The translations under genes were made by a program, and so were the position numbers. The notes beneath the pieces were generated by a model, which was not told the DNA's origin, did no database searches, and was given only the letters and a program-made list of their open reading frames with translations. DNA of 64,000 nucleotides, taken from Candidatus Latescibacterota bacterium. Lineage in GTDB: Bacteria; Latescibacterota; UBA2968; GCA-2709665. The stretch covers positions 13,453-77,452 of the forward strand of contig JAGWBX010000008.1 of the NCBI GenBank assembly GCA_021295655.1, written 5' to 3'. Within the stretch, counting starts at the first letter, position 1; each line of letters opens with the position of its first letter. This document shows, piece by piece, positions 33,169 through 42,937 of the stretch.

Positions 33169-34299
33169 CTAATCCAGCTCCACCTTGAACAGGAAACTCG
33201 CGCGAAAGTGGTTGTCCGATTCAGCCACGATGAACGTCTTTGCATCCACCATGCACATATGGTGCGCCAGCCAGCAACGCGTCCCGTCCCGCGTATCCTG
33301 AATGGGACCCAGGTTATTAAACAGCCCAGTCTCGCGGTCGTACGTAAAGAAGTGTGTATCGTAGTCTCCCCCGCTGACCCCGTAGATCAGCCCGTCCGGC
33401 CCCTCGATCAACCCCTTCATGCGCGGCGCGACAAAGGGTTTTCCCAGATATGTCGCCGTAACCTCCGGACCCCGGTGATCCACCCGCACCAGCGCCCCCG
33501 CGGCGGTTCCGACGTACAGCGTCCCGTCGGCCGTCAACAGCGCCGTGTCCATCTGATTCGACCCCTTATTTCCCGGCGATACGTCAGGCAGGTCCACGTT
33601 CGTAAAATCGATCTCATCCCGGTCAGGATCGTATCGCAACAGTGGATAGCGTCCCGCCCACTGCATGAGTTCGTACGTGTGCCAGGCGCCTCCGTCCGCG
33701 TCCAGTGCAAGATGCTCGGTGGACACGTCGCCCAGCATGGTCAGCACACGCGCGCTGTCGCTTCCGATATCGTATCGAAACATCTTTCTCCCGGGAAACG
33801 TATCCCCGTAGATGATGCCCCGCCGGCGGTCCATTACGAACCCCTGAACGTAGTCGTGCTCGATCGGGATGCACAGGAACTCGTACTCTCCGGTCCGGGG
33901 GTCATATCGGAAAATCGGACCGCCCGTGGCCTTCGGCCAGATATCCGCGTCTCCCAGCGTGGCTACGCCGGCGTACACCCGCCCCTCGTCGTCCACCTCC
34001 AGCCCCTGGTGGATCTTGCTGCCGTACCGGTCCCGTTCACCGGGATAATTCAATGACGTCCATGAATCCGTCGCGGGGTCGAACGTGTAGAAGATATCCC
34101 TGTCCAGCGCGGTCAGACCCACGTAGACGAGACCGTCGGTCGGGTTGTAGCAGATGCACGTGGGGGAAATCCACTTCTTACCGAAGTCTTCGTCCTCAAT
34201 CCAGTCCTCGCTCGCCTTCCACTTCGTAAAGTGCGTCCACTTTTCCATGCTGATTTCGCATTCCCGAAGCCGATGGGCGGTGATTCTTTCAATCTTCAT
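33169..34299 (-). CDS. Beta-propeller-like protein, last gene of five-gene operon
   Basis: A 376-aa protein. Repeated strands with YNPTDGLVYVG, VDDEGRVYAG, FRYDPRTGEYEF, DADGGAWHTYEL, TADGTLYVGTA and EGPDGLIYGVSG form a propeller of about six or seven blades, like SMP-30/lactonase or virginiamycin-B-lyase-type sugar or lactone enzymes. No signal peptide is seen at the M1 start. Some ligand residues cannot be assigned. Function unknown; the operon context with hydrolases suggests a lactonase or binding role. Confidence 0.65.
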   Translation of the reverse strand: MKIERITAHRLRECEISMEKWTHFTKWKASEDWIEDEDFGKKWISPTCICYNPTDGLVYVGLTALDRDIFYTFDPATDSWTSLNYPGERDRYGSKIHQGLEVDDEGRVYAGVATLGDADIWPKATGGPIFRYDPRTGEYEFLCIPIEHDYVQGFVMDRRRGIIYGDTFPGRKMFRYDIGSDSARVLTMLGDVSTEHLALDADGGAWHTYELMQWAGRYPLLRYDPDRDEIDFTNVDLPDVSPGNKGSNQMDTALLTADGTLYVGTAAGALVRVDHRGPEVTATYLGKPFVAPRMKGLIEGPDGLIYGVSGGDYDTHFFTYDRETGLFNNLGPIQDTRDGTRCWLAHHMCMVDAKTFIVAESDNHFRASFLFKVELD

Positions 34300-34360
34300 G
34301 GCATTCCCCTCGAGTGTCGACCCTGATTCGCATGTATGCGCCTTCCCGATTTCCGAAAAA

Positions 34361-35131
34361 TCAGTCGGTTTCTGTCCTTCGCGAAGGAAGGACGGCGATC
34401 AGCCGGCAGGGCGCCGCGCACGCGCCTCTGATTTTCATCGGAAGGGCGATCAACCGGATGCGGGGAGCGTTGATCTCCGCCACGTTCAGCAGCGAACCGA
34501 TCACCAGAACGCCGGACCTCATCAGCATGGGCCAGAAACTCGGTTCTTCCTCACCGTCGTGCCAACTCGCCATGTCCGACGCGAGGATTGAAGGTCCGCG
34601 ACTCACCGCCCAGTCGATCGCGTCGTAGCTGAAATGCGGCGTGAGGTCGCAGCGAACGTCGTTGTTCTCAAACCGGCTGTAACCGGTAGCCACCAGGATT
34701 GCGTCTCCGGGATGGATGGTCTCGCCAAGATCCGCAAGTGCGCCATCCAGATCGGCGGCAGTCACCTTCTCATCCTTCCCTCTGGGAATGTGCAGCACCA
34801 CCGCGGATACGAACAGCCGTTCCAGGCCGACGTCGGCAATTGACTCCATCTCGGGGTACAGATGCGCTCCCGTTTCCAGATAATTGCCGGCTTGCACGCA
34901 CATCCGGACCTCCTGCGTGTAGCTGCGGTACTCGCGACCCCGGCACAAGGCCTCCATTTCTTCGTCCAGTTCCCGCACCTGAAACGACGGAAGCGTTCCC
35001 GTCATGTCCACCGGCATCCCGTTGAAATAATCGCAGGTCAGGTCGACCAGGCCGCCCATATCCCAGGTCTGATTCAACTCAACCGCGTGGGTTCCGCCAC
35101 CACCCGGTTCCGTGTTTCTTTCCGCGTTCAT
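34361..35131 (-). CDS. Cyclase-family hydrolase (kynurenine-formamidase-like)
   Basis: A 256-aa member of the metal-dependent cyclase family. DYFNGMPVD near 35 and the mid-protein ATGYSRFENN and LTPHFSYDAIDW fit the fold. The usual HxGTHxDxPxH metal motif is replaced by NYLETGAHLYPE at about 92-103: His at one position is kept, several ligands are changed, so metal binding may be altered. GGAGG lies 6 nt before the ATG. It follows the membrane-protein gene by 33 bp. Confidence 0.75.
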   Translation of the reverse strand: MNAERNTEPGGGGTHAVELNQTWDMGGLVDLTCDYFNGMPVDMTGTLPSFQVRELDEEMEALCRGREYRSYTQEVRMCVQAGNYLETGAHLYPEMESIADVGLERLFVSAVVLHIPRGKDEKVTAADLDGALADLGETIHPGDAILVATGYSRFENNDVRCDLTPHFSYDAIDWAVSRGPSILASDMASWHDGEEEPSFWPMLMRSGVLVIGSLLNVAEINAPRIRLIALPMKIRGACAAPCRLIAVLPSRRTETD

Positions 35132-35164
35132 TTTTGTCCTCCGTTTTTTAGCCCGGTCTCAGCC

Positions 35165-37129
35165 TCACGCATAGGGAAAGAACGCATTCGAGACCGTCCC
35201 GGTAAAGTAGTCCACCGCAATCCAGAGCCCGGTACAAACGGCCTCCCCCAGGATAATCCCCATAAAGAACGGGCGGGTCGATCGGTAGAACCTGGCGCCT
35301 CCGAATCTCAAAACGAGGCTCTTGATTCCCCAGGCCAGAAAGACATTGATAAAGAAGTAATCCGTATATGCAATCGTGCTGACGGGGAGCGCGACAGGAT
35401 GCAGGGGCCACCACACGAACCTGGCTCGCATCGTCGCCAGAAGGGCCGCAATGGCGCCCCCCAGACCCAGATACAGAATCCCTCTCGTGAAAATCGGACT
35501 CGGCTCCAGCATGCGCCGCCCAACGAAGGCATCGAAGGGGAGTCGCGCGTAGTCCAGAAAGTGCCGGTCCAGATTCAACCCGCCGTGCCCGTAGCCGAGC
35601 TTCAACGTCATCGTGCTTGCGGTGATCAGCCCCACCCCAAGCGCCAGACCCATTGCCCAGACCAGTCCCCGCCTCCGTGCAAATCGCCGTGCAAGAAAGA
35701 GCGCGCCGGCAGCACGGGGCATCAGCGTGCTCGTTCGCGTCATCGTCCAGGCGTAGCCGAATCCCAGCGTGACCAGTCCTGCCGGGCTGAAAGCCGAGGA
35801 CCCGACCATACAGACGGCGAACTCGGCGGGATTGATGGGTGAGTACGCGGTGACGAAACCGGTCTCGCTCACAATCCGCGCCATTACCAGGAAGACGATG
35901 AAACAGGAGGCGAACAAGACCAGGATCACCGGCGGCGACATCCCGGCCTGGTAAAGCCAGCACCCCAGATACAACGCCCCACCGCCGATCCCGATTACAG
36001 CGGCCCGGTAGGACATCACCTCGTTTGAATCGTCCGCCGCGGATGGTCTTCCCAGCACCTTCGCCGCGACCTGACGCAGGTGTTCACGCCCGATCCACAG
36101 GCTGTACGCGGCCAGGACCAGCATGTAACCCATGCCCATCAGGGCCAGGGATGCGTGACCCTGGGAACTGAACCGGCCCACCACGCCCGAAACATTGTAG
36201 CGCTCCGCACCCAGGATTGCCAGAACCCCTCTGACAATCTTGGAGATGACGTTGAACACCCAGATGCTCAGGCTCACGTCGGTATTGACAAAATACGAGT
36301 ATCCCAGAATAGCGAAGTGCAGCCTGAGGCGCAAGGGCGTCGTGCCGTTGAAGATCCAGATATCGTGGATGAGGCCGACCCGCGGGACCGTGTGAAAATA
36401 GTGGTGCAGCGCGTTGATCGAACCGATCGCGAACGGAATCGCGAAACCCGCCCACATCAAGCGGCTCCTGAAGAGGCGTCCGACCCTGCCACTCCGGGTC
36501 TCGCTCAATTCCAGGGGCACCTGCATGATCGGAAACGCGAACCGTTCGTGGTCCTCCCACTGCTTCCGCAGGATTACCGCCAGGCAGATCAGCACCCCGA
36601 GAAGCACCAGCAGAAACGCGCCCCAGCTGACGAGAGGCACGAGCCACGCCTCCCACGGCGGCGGAACCCCGTTGGGCAGCCCCTCGTAAAGGCCCCGGAC
36701 GACCTCGGTGTCCCGCGGCGCGGTCCACGTGACGATATTGGGCAATACCGCCTCCAGGTCCCGCCGCTCGGGTGAAGCGTAATAGGTAACGCCGGTAAGG
36801 TACGAGATCAGGTGTTTGACCATTTGCGAGACGGGCAGCAGAAACAGAAACATCACGTAAATGGCAAGCAGTTCGCCACGGCTCAGGGCAAACCGTTTCC
36901 GCAGCGCCGCGATCAGCGGATTGGCGAACAGTACCAGAAAGAACAGCAGCACCAGCGCGCCGCGGTCGATGAAATACGCGTTCAGCCATCGGCCCTGGAT
37001 CACCATGCGGTTGTAGGGCAGCACCAGTCCCAGAAACGCGCACAGGACAAGGCCGATCAGAAGGGCCCGGGGGGTCAGGCCGTCCCGCCCATCCCCATCG
37101 AGCGCGCGGAAACCGGGTTCGCGGTTCAT
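35165..37129 (-). CDS. Large multi-spanning membrane protein (DUF6785/6784-like)
   Basis: A 654-aa inner-membrane protein with about 13-15 hydrophobic segments spread along its length. Features: RALLIGLVLCAFLGLVLPY first helix, a conserved-looking hydrophilic loop around 140-165 (WTAPRDTEVVRGLYEGLPNG), and VSETGFVTAYSPINP near 440. I believe it belongs to the DUF6785/DUF6784 type common in planctomycete and Latescibacterota genomes, whose function is not established. I start at the ATG at 37129; upstream reading overlaps the previous gene. Possible transporter for the substrate hydrolysed by operon partners. Confidence 0.7.
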   Translation of the reverse strand: MNREPGFRALDGDGRDGLTPRALLIGLVLCAFLGLVLPYNRMVIQGRWLNAYFIDRGALVLLFFLVLFANPLIAALRKRFALSRGELLAIYVMFLFLLPVSQMVKHLISYLTGVTYYASPERRDLEAVLPNIVTWTAPRDTEVVRGLYEGLPNGVPPPWEAWLVPLVSWGAFLLVLLGVLICLAVILRKQWEDHERFAFPIMQVPLELSETRSGRVGRLFRSRLMWAGFAIPFAIGSINALHHYFHTVPRVGLIHDIWIFNGTTPLRLRLHFAILGYSYFVNTDVSLSIWVFNVISKIVRGVLAILGAERYNVSGVVGRFSSQGHASLALMGMGYMLVLAAYSLWIGREHLRQVAAKVLGRPSAADDSNEVMSYRAAVIGIGGGALYLGCWLYQAGMSPPVILVLFASCFIVFLVMARIVSETGFVTAYSPINPAEFAVCMVGSSAFSPAGLVTLGFGYAWTMTRTSTLMPRAAGALFLARRFARRRGLVWAMGLALGVGLITASTMTLKLGYGHGGLNLDRHFLDYARLPFDAFVGRRMLEPSPIFTRGILYLGLGGAIAALLATMRARFVWWPLHPVALPVSTIAYTDYFFINVFLAWGIKSLVLRFGGARFYRSTRPFFMGIILGEAVCTGLWIAVDYFTGTVSNAFFPYA

Positions 37130-37161
37130 TCGGGGTCCAGTCCCTTCACTGCGTGAACGCG

Positions 37162-39255
37162 TCACTCCCACTCCGCCACGATGGGGATGACGCCGTCGGC
37201 ATGGGTGATCCGGAGACGATATCGGACGGAATCCGAATCGATCGACGCATCGGTCAAATGTGATTCGTCGGTCAGACCGTTGAAAATCCGTAAAAGCCGC
37301 TTCCCCGCGGGAATCCGGAACCGGATCGACACGGCCGCCTCCGCGCCGAGGTAAGACGCGACGATGGCGATGGCGTATCGAGGCCCTACCTGGGGCAAGA
37401 ACTGAAACGTATTGATCCCCCGCCGGTCCCAGGGCCGAAGCCGCTGATAGGCCGTTTCCGGGGGGAAATCCTCCACCTCGATCCACGCAGGACAACGCGC
37501 GAGGAACCTGACCACGTTCCCGATCATCCGGCGGGTATGGTTGGGTAACTTTACCAGGGGCTCATATCCGGGTTCGCGGTGATGGAGTACGGGATCGCCC
37601 GCCAGATAGACGAATCTGCCCTCGCCCACACGGCTGGATACCAGCCCGGGCAAGCCCGTGTCACGCCCTTCGGCATCCACAAGGGTCGCCCACACATCCC
37701 CATCGACGTGCCCGACCTCGTACGGATTCTCCACAACCGCCGGAGCCGTGATATTCTCCCGCACGGGACAGGCGTCCGTGAACGCGAGACTGAACTGGCC
37801 CGCAAGCCTGTCGCCGTTGCACATCACCCCCCATTGTGAAGGCAATTCCTTGTCGACGGGACCTCCCTCCTCGTCGTACAGGCCCAGGTCCGCGATCGCC
37901 AGAATCCGTCCGCCCTCTTTCAGATAGGCCGTGAGCCGGTCCCGCTGTTGCAGCGAGAGACAGCAGACGTGAGGCATTACCAACGGTCCGTTCCGACTGA
38001 GGTTTGTCTCGTCCAGACGGCTGTCCCAGACGAACGCATAGGGCAGCCCCTCGTCCCGCAACATCCGCGCGAACGGATGGATCGCCAGGACGTCGTAGTC
38101 CACGTCGTGATACCGCCACACTTCGCTCTGGATGGAATGGAACAGGCTGCATGCAATTTCGGGTTCCGTTTCCTCAAGATAGCGGTCCAGGCGGAGCGTC
38201 TCCATATAACCCGCGTACTGGGCGGGAGACGTCCTCAACGTCTCATAACACCACGGGCTCACGTACTCCGTGCCCACCGCATACGGCAGGATGCCGATCC
38301 ACTGCCCGTCCTTGCGCGTCATTTCCAGCGAGGTGCCCGGACAGAACGCCTGTACCGCCAGTCGTAGCGGCTTCCCCTGCAGCGCGCCCACGAAGATAGA
38401 GGCCATGTCGAGTACAATTGGGAAACGCGGCGTAAAAATATGAGTTCCGCGGGTGACGCCGTGGTATATCCCCGTATTCATCGAATCCAGAACCCGGCTC
38501 ATCGCCCCCAAGTCCACGGCGGAAGCCCACGGCCGGATCCCCATCAGTTCGGTACACGCCGTGGCCATCCCCACCCCCAGGTCCGGGCGCACCTCACGCA
38601 CCGCGTCGCGGAACTCCGCGTGCACCGCCGTCCATTGCTCAAAGCGCCATTTGATCCAGTTCCTCCAGAGCGGATCCTTCCAATCGATCGCAGTCGGCGG
38701 TTCCTCGCCGAAGCGGCCTGCGAAGCGCTCGCGGCAGGAATCGCAATAACACGCCATCTCGCCGTACGCGCCGAGGAAGCCCTCGTCGTTCAGGTAGACG
38801 AACCGAAGCGCGGGAATCCCGGCCAACGCGCACAGCTCCTCCTTATACTGACGCTTATTGGCCTCATTGAAGGGACAGAGCCAGTTTACGTTCCTGATGC
38901 GTCCTTCCACCGAGGTCAACGGCGCGGGGGCCTGTGGTGATGCGGTCTCCCCGCTTCTGTCGCCGGATCCGTCGTCCCGAAGGACCATCCTCCGTTCCGG
39001 ATGCGCCATCACCACCTGCTCGTGATATTTCATATACCCGGTATTCACGAGCACGCCCATCCCCTCTTTTTCGGCCAGCCTGCCCACTTCCATCGCCGTG
39101 GCGAGACGAAGTCCCCCGATATCGAGCCCGGATTCCACCTTGTTCACGAAAAAGTAAAGGTCGGTGAAGCCCAATTTACCGGCTTCGGGAACGATTTCAG
39201 CAGGCTCCCAATCTGCCGGGATGTGCAGATGGGCGAGACGTCGGATTTTACGCAT
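37162..39255 (-). CDS. Glycoside-hydrolase-like protein with GATase-type domain
   Basis: A 697-aa protein. Residues 1-380 look like a TIM-barrel glycosidase (LNDEGFLG, with Asp-Glu as possible catalytic acid; CYCDSCRERF), and about 430-540 like a beta-galactosidase trimerisation/GATase-like domain (PLVMPHVCCLSLQQRDRLTAYLKEGGRILA). Then a beta-rich tail. This is the GH42/GHL layout, but no close family can be named. The ATG at 39255 has AGGAG upstream; a longer frame has no ribosome site. It lies 88 bp downstream of the C45 gene. Confidence 0.7.
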   Translation of the reverse strand: MRKIRRLAHLHIPADWEPAEIVPEAGKLGFTDLYFFVNKVESGLDIGGLRLATAMEVGRLAEKEGMGVLVNTGYMKYHEQVVMAHPERRMVLRDDGSGDRSGETASPQAPAPLTSVEGRIRNVNWLCPFNEANKRQYKEELCALAGIPALRFVYLNDEGFLGAYGEMACYCDSCRERFAGRFGEEPPTAIDWKDPLWRNWIKWRFEQWTAVHAEFRDAVREVRPDLGVGMATACTELMGIRPWASAVDLGAMSRVLDSMNTGIYHGVTRGTHIFTPRFPIVLDMASIFVGALQGKPLRLAVQAFCPGTSLEMTRKDGQWIGILPYAVGTEYVSPWCYETLRTSPAQYAGYMETLRLDRYLEETEPEIACSLFHSIQSEVWRYHDVDYDVLAIHPFARMLRDEGLPYAFVWDSRLDETNLSRNGPLVMPHVCCLSLQQRDRLTAYLKEGGRILAIADLGLYDEEGGPVDKELPSQWGVMCNGDRLAGQFSLAFTDACPVRENITAPAVVENPYEVGHVDGDVWATLVDAEGRDTGLPGLVSSRVGEGRFVYLAGDPVLHHREPGYEPLVKLPNHTRRMIGNVVRFLARCPAWIEVEDFPPETAYQRLRPWDRRGINTFQFLPQVGPRYAIAIVASYLGAEAAVSIRFRIPAGKRLLRIFNGLTDESHLTDASIDSDSVRYRLRITHADGVIPIVAEWE

Positions 39256-39343
39256 CCTGATTACTCCTATCCGGGACTTCCACACGCGAAGGTTGGACCC
39301 TGGAACGAAGTTTCGAACGCCGGCGAGGGAGACAGGTTACAAT

Positions 39344-40447
39344 TCAACCGGCGTACTCGACCTCGGTGTAGCTGTCTTTCTTCAGTGGATACGGATGTAC
39401 GCGCATCTTCCGATCCCTGGAAGTCAGGAAGATGGCATGCGAGGTCATCCAGTTCGCAATGTTCGCGCCCGGCATCTGCAGGATGCGGCCCGGAGCGTGT
39501 ACGTCGAACGAGAAGTCGATCAGGTCGTCGAACGTGCGCATCTGCACGAACGTCTCCCGGTGGTATTCCAGGTAATGTACGCGATTCTGCGAGTTGTAAT
39601 AATATGGGCTCGTCCAGAATTCCGGCAGTCTGTCCCGGGCCGGGCGCTGCAAATCCGGGTGCTGCCAGTGGTTCACCTCCAGCACCATGTCGTCTTCGGG
39701 TTCGCGAAAGGCGATATTTTCCGACTCCAGTTCGAAACCGAGGATGTTCCCCCGAGCGTCCACGGCCGTTCCGGTAAGCCCTTTCAGGCCTGAAATCCGG
39801 TACTCCGTAAGAAAACGCCTGACGTCATCGCAGTCCTTGCAATGCTGAGGCACAAGCCCCGTGATCTGAAAGAGGTTGACGTGTTCCGGATTGTCGGGCC
39901 AATGGAATTTCGGCGCTCCCGACGCCCAGCCCGTCAGCAGGCCGGCGTCGTTGACCGACGTATGAACGACACAGAAGTGATGCCCGCCCAGGCCCACGTA
40001 TCCGTGCGGCCTGCAATCCGGAAACGCGGCGGCGAATCGATCCTTGAGAAAGTAACTCGTCCCGGCTGCATCGGAAGGATCGTACGTCCGCAAAAGGGCC
40101 GGTCCGTCTTCCCGAAGCAGGATTCCGAAGGCGGAACACGACTCTTCCTCGCGACCCGTGTTAACGATGTGCAGATAGTAGGTCTGGTCGAAATTCTCGA
40201 TGCCTGCCGCCGCGCCGTAGGCTTCCATACGTTCGATGAAATCCGGAAACTCGCTCCGCATGAACGCCATGTTCTTCCGGAAGTAAGGATGATTGAAATC
40301 GTGAGGCCACGTCAGCCATTCCTCGAGGCGCGTGCGCACAAAGTCCGGGTCGAGCGAACCGTGCGCCCTGCCCATCTCGGCAGGGCTTCCCCGGAACTCG
40401 TGGAATGTCACCGGTCCTTCTCGTAGCAATACCACGGGGTCGCCCAT
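39344..40447 (-). CDS. C45-family autoproteolytic acyl-hydrolase
   Basis: A 367-aa member of the NTN-hydrolase acyltransferase family (acyl-CoA:6-aminopenicillanate acyltransferase relatives). The precursor cut site would be before the Cys in EESCSAFGI (residue about 104), which becomes the N-terminal nucleophile after self-cleavage. Later GFELESENIAF and EVNHW fit the family. It is likely an amide or acyl-ester hydrolase or acyltransferase. The ATG at 40447 has GAGGAG upstream. First gene of the five-gene minus operon. Confidence 0.8.
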   Translation of the reverse strand: MGDPVVLLREGPVTFHEFRGSPAEMGRAHGSLDPDFVRTRLEEWLTWPHDFNHPYFRKNMAFMRSEFPDFIERMEAYGAAAGIENFDQTYYLHIVNTGREEESCSAFGILLREDGPALLRTYDPSDAAGTSYFLKDRFAAAFPDCRPHGYVGLGGHHFCVVHTSVNDAGLLTGWASGAPKFHWPDNPEHVNLFQITGLVPQHCKDCDDVRRFLTEYRISGLKGLTGTAVDARGNILGFELESENIAFREPEDDMVLEVNHWQHPDLQRPARDRLPEFWTSPYYYNSQNRVHYLEYHRETFVQMRTFDDLIDFSFDVHAPGRILQMPGANIANWMTSHAIFLTSRDRKMRVHPYPLKKDSYTEVEYAG

Positions 40448-40766
40448 TGGAATCTCCTCATATACCGCCGTCAAGCGACGTCGCCGTCGCCATCAATCGG
40501 CGTGCCGGACGGACGGAAGCGAACCCGTAAAAGAAAAGGCAGCCCGCAAAGGCTGCCGTCCGTACGGCGTGAGTCCGACGAAAATCTGTGACCAACTCAT
40601 GAACGCGAGCGTACTCGGAATCGATTCGCAAGCCGCGCTCATCCGCGTATAAATGTACCTCTCGGAACTTGAACCAACCTGACCAGCCGATTTCAAAAGA
40701 ATCAGTAGCCGGAATTGCACGGCGACGCGCTTAATCCCACCTGAACGTCTTGCAGAACCGGGAAGG
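40448..40766 (-). ncRNA. Long structured leader of the C45 operon
   Basis: Between the promoter at 40768-40796 and the C45 ATG is a roughly 310-nt transcript leader with a strong terminator hairpin two-thirds of the way down. No riboswitch class I know matches it. Attenuator or small RNA candidate. Confidence 0.45.
40529..40557 (-). terminator. Terminator/attenuator hairpin within C45 operon leader
   Basis: Minus strand: GGCAGCC (plus 40551-40557) pairs with GGCTGCC (40538-40544 on the plus read), a 7-bp GC stem with 6-nt loop, followed by TTTTCTTTT (40529-40537). No other minus gene lies upstream before the promoter, so it probably ends or attenuates the leader. Confidence 0.75.
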
Positions 40767-40767
40767 C

Positions 40768-40796
40768 AATATTGCGCGGCGAACGGCAATTGTCAA
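40768..40796 (-). promoter_or_regulatory. Sigma70-type promoter of C45 operon leader
   Basis: Minus strand TTGACA (plus 40791-40796), 17-bp spacer, AATATT (plus 40768-40773; four of six matches to TATAAT). Transcription would run toward the C45 gene with a leader of about 310 nt. Confidence 0.6.
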
Positions 40797-41029
40797 GCCC
40801 AATTCCCGATCGCCGGGGGTCGGGACGTAGAACATACTGACGGTCTGTGGCAAGAGCGTGACCGCGGTCTCGAGTGAATCGCGAACTCACTCGTCACTGG
40901 CGACGGAACGCCCCGCCGCCTCGCCACTGGACGTTCCGTCGATCCAGGCGGATATCTCGACGTCGGAAGTCGTCACGCTCATCAGAGACCAGCGACGAAG
41001 GCCAGGGAGGCGGCGTTAACGCAGGGCCC

Positions 41030-41097
41030 AAAAAAAACCCGTCTGAAAACCCCGAAAGCCTCGTGCTAAAGGCTCTTCAGGTGTTTCCAGGCGGGTT
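41030..41097 (-). terminator. Terminator of the Cache/sorting-domain gene
   Basis: Minus strand: a 15-bp outer stem (41083-41097 with 41036-41050, two G-U pairs), an inner AGCC/GGCT stem, then eight Ts (plus 41030-41037). Lies just downstream of the gene ending at 41133. Confidence 0.75.
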
Positions 41098-41132
41098 CTC
41101 TCAGACGATCGCCTTCTACCCGACCGTTCGGG

Positions 41133-42937
41133 CTACTTGAGGTAGAGCGGTCGCTGCGTCTGCATACCGCCAGGATAGCTCAAGCTTGCGATATACACGC
41201 CCGTGGACAGCAAGGCGCCCATTTCGTCGCGCGCATCCCATTTGACCCGGTAGCTTCCCGCGGCCCGGGACTCGTCCACCAGGGTCCGTACGGGCTGGCC
41301 CAGCACGTTGTAGATCACCAGCTTCACGGGACCAGGGCTCGACAGGTGGTAGGTGATCAGCGTGGCGCTGTTGAACGGGTTGGGCGAATTGGGCGCCAGA
41401 CCGCTGGCTTCCGGCACGGCCTCCGCTCCAAACGCCGGCTTGGCAGCAACGACCGGCTCCGCCGCAGCCAGCGATATGACCCTTACGACCCTCGCACCGC
41501 CGCCCAGCGTCAGTTCCAGGGCCTGGCGGCGGCCTTTGTTCAAAGGTATGCTGCTCCACCGGCCCACGACCTCGCCGTCGGCGTTGGTGGCGCGGGCACG
41601 ATAGTAACCACTCGCCCCATCCGCGCTGGAGATGGTCAGCGAAAGAAGGCCGGCAGCATAGGTGACAGCGCTCCACGCGTAGTCGGACCCACGCCCGGCG
41701 ATGGCGCGGGAAAATTCGACGTCCAACCCCTCGACGGCGTCACCCAGCACCGTGGCCTCCACGACCGGACCTGGGCCCGTCGCGACTTCGGCTGCGCGCC
41801 CGTAGAACCCCGAACCGACGATGAAATTTATGGGGAGCGCAGTACTGTCTTCTCTCTCGCGTTCACCGGTAAACTGACGGGCATAACCTGCTTTGGGAAC
41901 ATCGGCGTTGTCGGTATCGTCCGTAGGATCGTCGAAGTAATATAGCACGAAGCCGCCTTCCGGGCTACCCTTCGCCGCCTCGATCGCCTGCGACAGAATG
42001 AACTCCCCTGTCACGGCGTCGGTGACGGTGGGTATCAAAGGTCGATACTCGTATCTGTCCGGGAAGGCTGCATGAAACGTGATGACGTTGCTGACAATAT
42101 CCAGGATGTAAAGGTAAACGGATCCGTGCCTCCAGGGGCCGTTCGGGTCCTTCAGGGCCACCCTGGCCTTCGAGGTCGCGGACAGGTCGCGCCCTTCTGC
42201 TGATCGTGAAAGGCCTCTCCTGCTTGCGTAACCAAGGCTTTCAGACTCTCCCTGTCCACCACCTCACGTGCAGTCACGGAGGGAATTCCATATTCGATTT
42301 CTTCGTCGACCAGGTGAGATTCGTTGAGGTCGAATCCGGCAAGCAACACGATAGGGAGTCTGAAATTCCAAGAAAAATAAACGGCAGCATAACCCGAAAC
42401 CCCCGGGATGCCGGGCAGGTTGAACTCGCCGCCGTCCCTGCCTGCAGCCTCAATGAAAGCAGCCGTTATCGCAGCAGGATCATCCTGCAAACCAGCCACG
42501 TTGATTTCCAACGCTCGAAGAATTGCTCCATAAATCAGGCGATTGAGCAACCTGCCCGAGAGTGCCATATTTTTCGCGTGAATAAACACCCTGCCATCAG
42601 GCGTCAATTGCACAAGATAGGTAGAACCGGAGTGCAGATTGCTCCCGTCATGCCTCATGACACAGCCGACGTATAACTGCAGTTCACGAGAACCCGCCCC
42701 TACACTGAATCGGTTTCTCGCTTACAGTCCGAATTCTCTCAGGGTCGCGGTGCCGTCTTCCACCTGTTGCGCCGTCACCAGGGGATCCTCAGGGGGCGTC
42801 ACGCCGGGAGGCGGCGGGCAGATGTCTTCCGCCTGGGCCAGGGCGGGACGGGCGTTGGCAAAGACGGCGGCCAGTACGAGCAGACCGGCCAAGGGAATCA
42901 GGCATGCCGGACTGGACAGTTTTCGAGCGTTCATCAT
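41133..42937 (-). pseudogene. Broken exported tandem-Cache protein with C-terminal sorting domain
   Basis: One gene in three pieces. A signal peptide (ACLIPLAGLLVLAAVFA) starts at the ATG at 42937 with GGAGAGGG upstream. The frame hits TAA at 42722-42724 but continues open, through a Cache-like domain (VQLTPDGRVFIHAKN), to about 42190-42210, where a one-base frameshift leads into a second Cache-like unit (HGSVYLYILDIV; GGFVLYYFDD; FIVGSGFY). It ends in a PNSPNPFNSAT... IYNVLGQPVRTL FlgD/sorting domain. Without the two faults it would be about 600 aa. Ligand sensing or binding at the surface is inferred. Single-base sequencing faults are possible. Confidence 0.7.

Noticed and set aside
40650..40690. 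tRNA-like T-arm sequence GGTTCAAGTTCC in the C45 operon leader
   Set aside because: The stem does not pair and no acceptor, D or anticodon arm can be built.
42190..42210. Programmed frameshift in the Cache gene
   Set aside because: The junction (CAGAAGGGCGCG) lacks a classic slippery heptamer and a second in-frame stop exists upstream, so decay or error is simpler.
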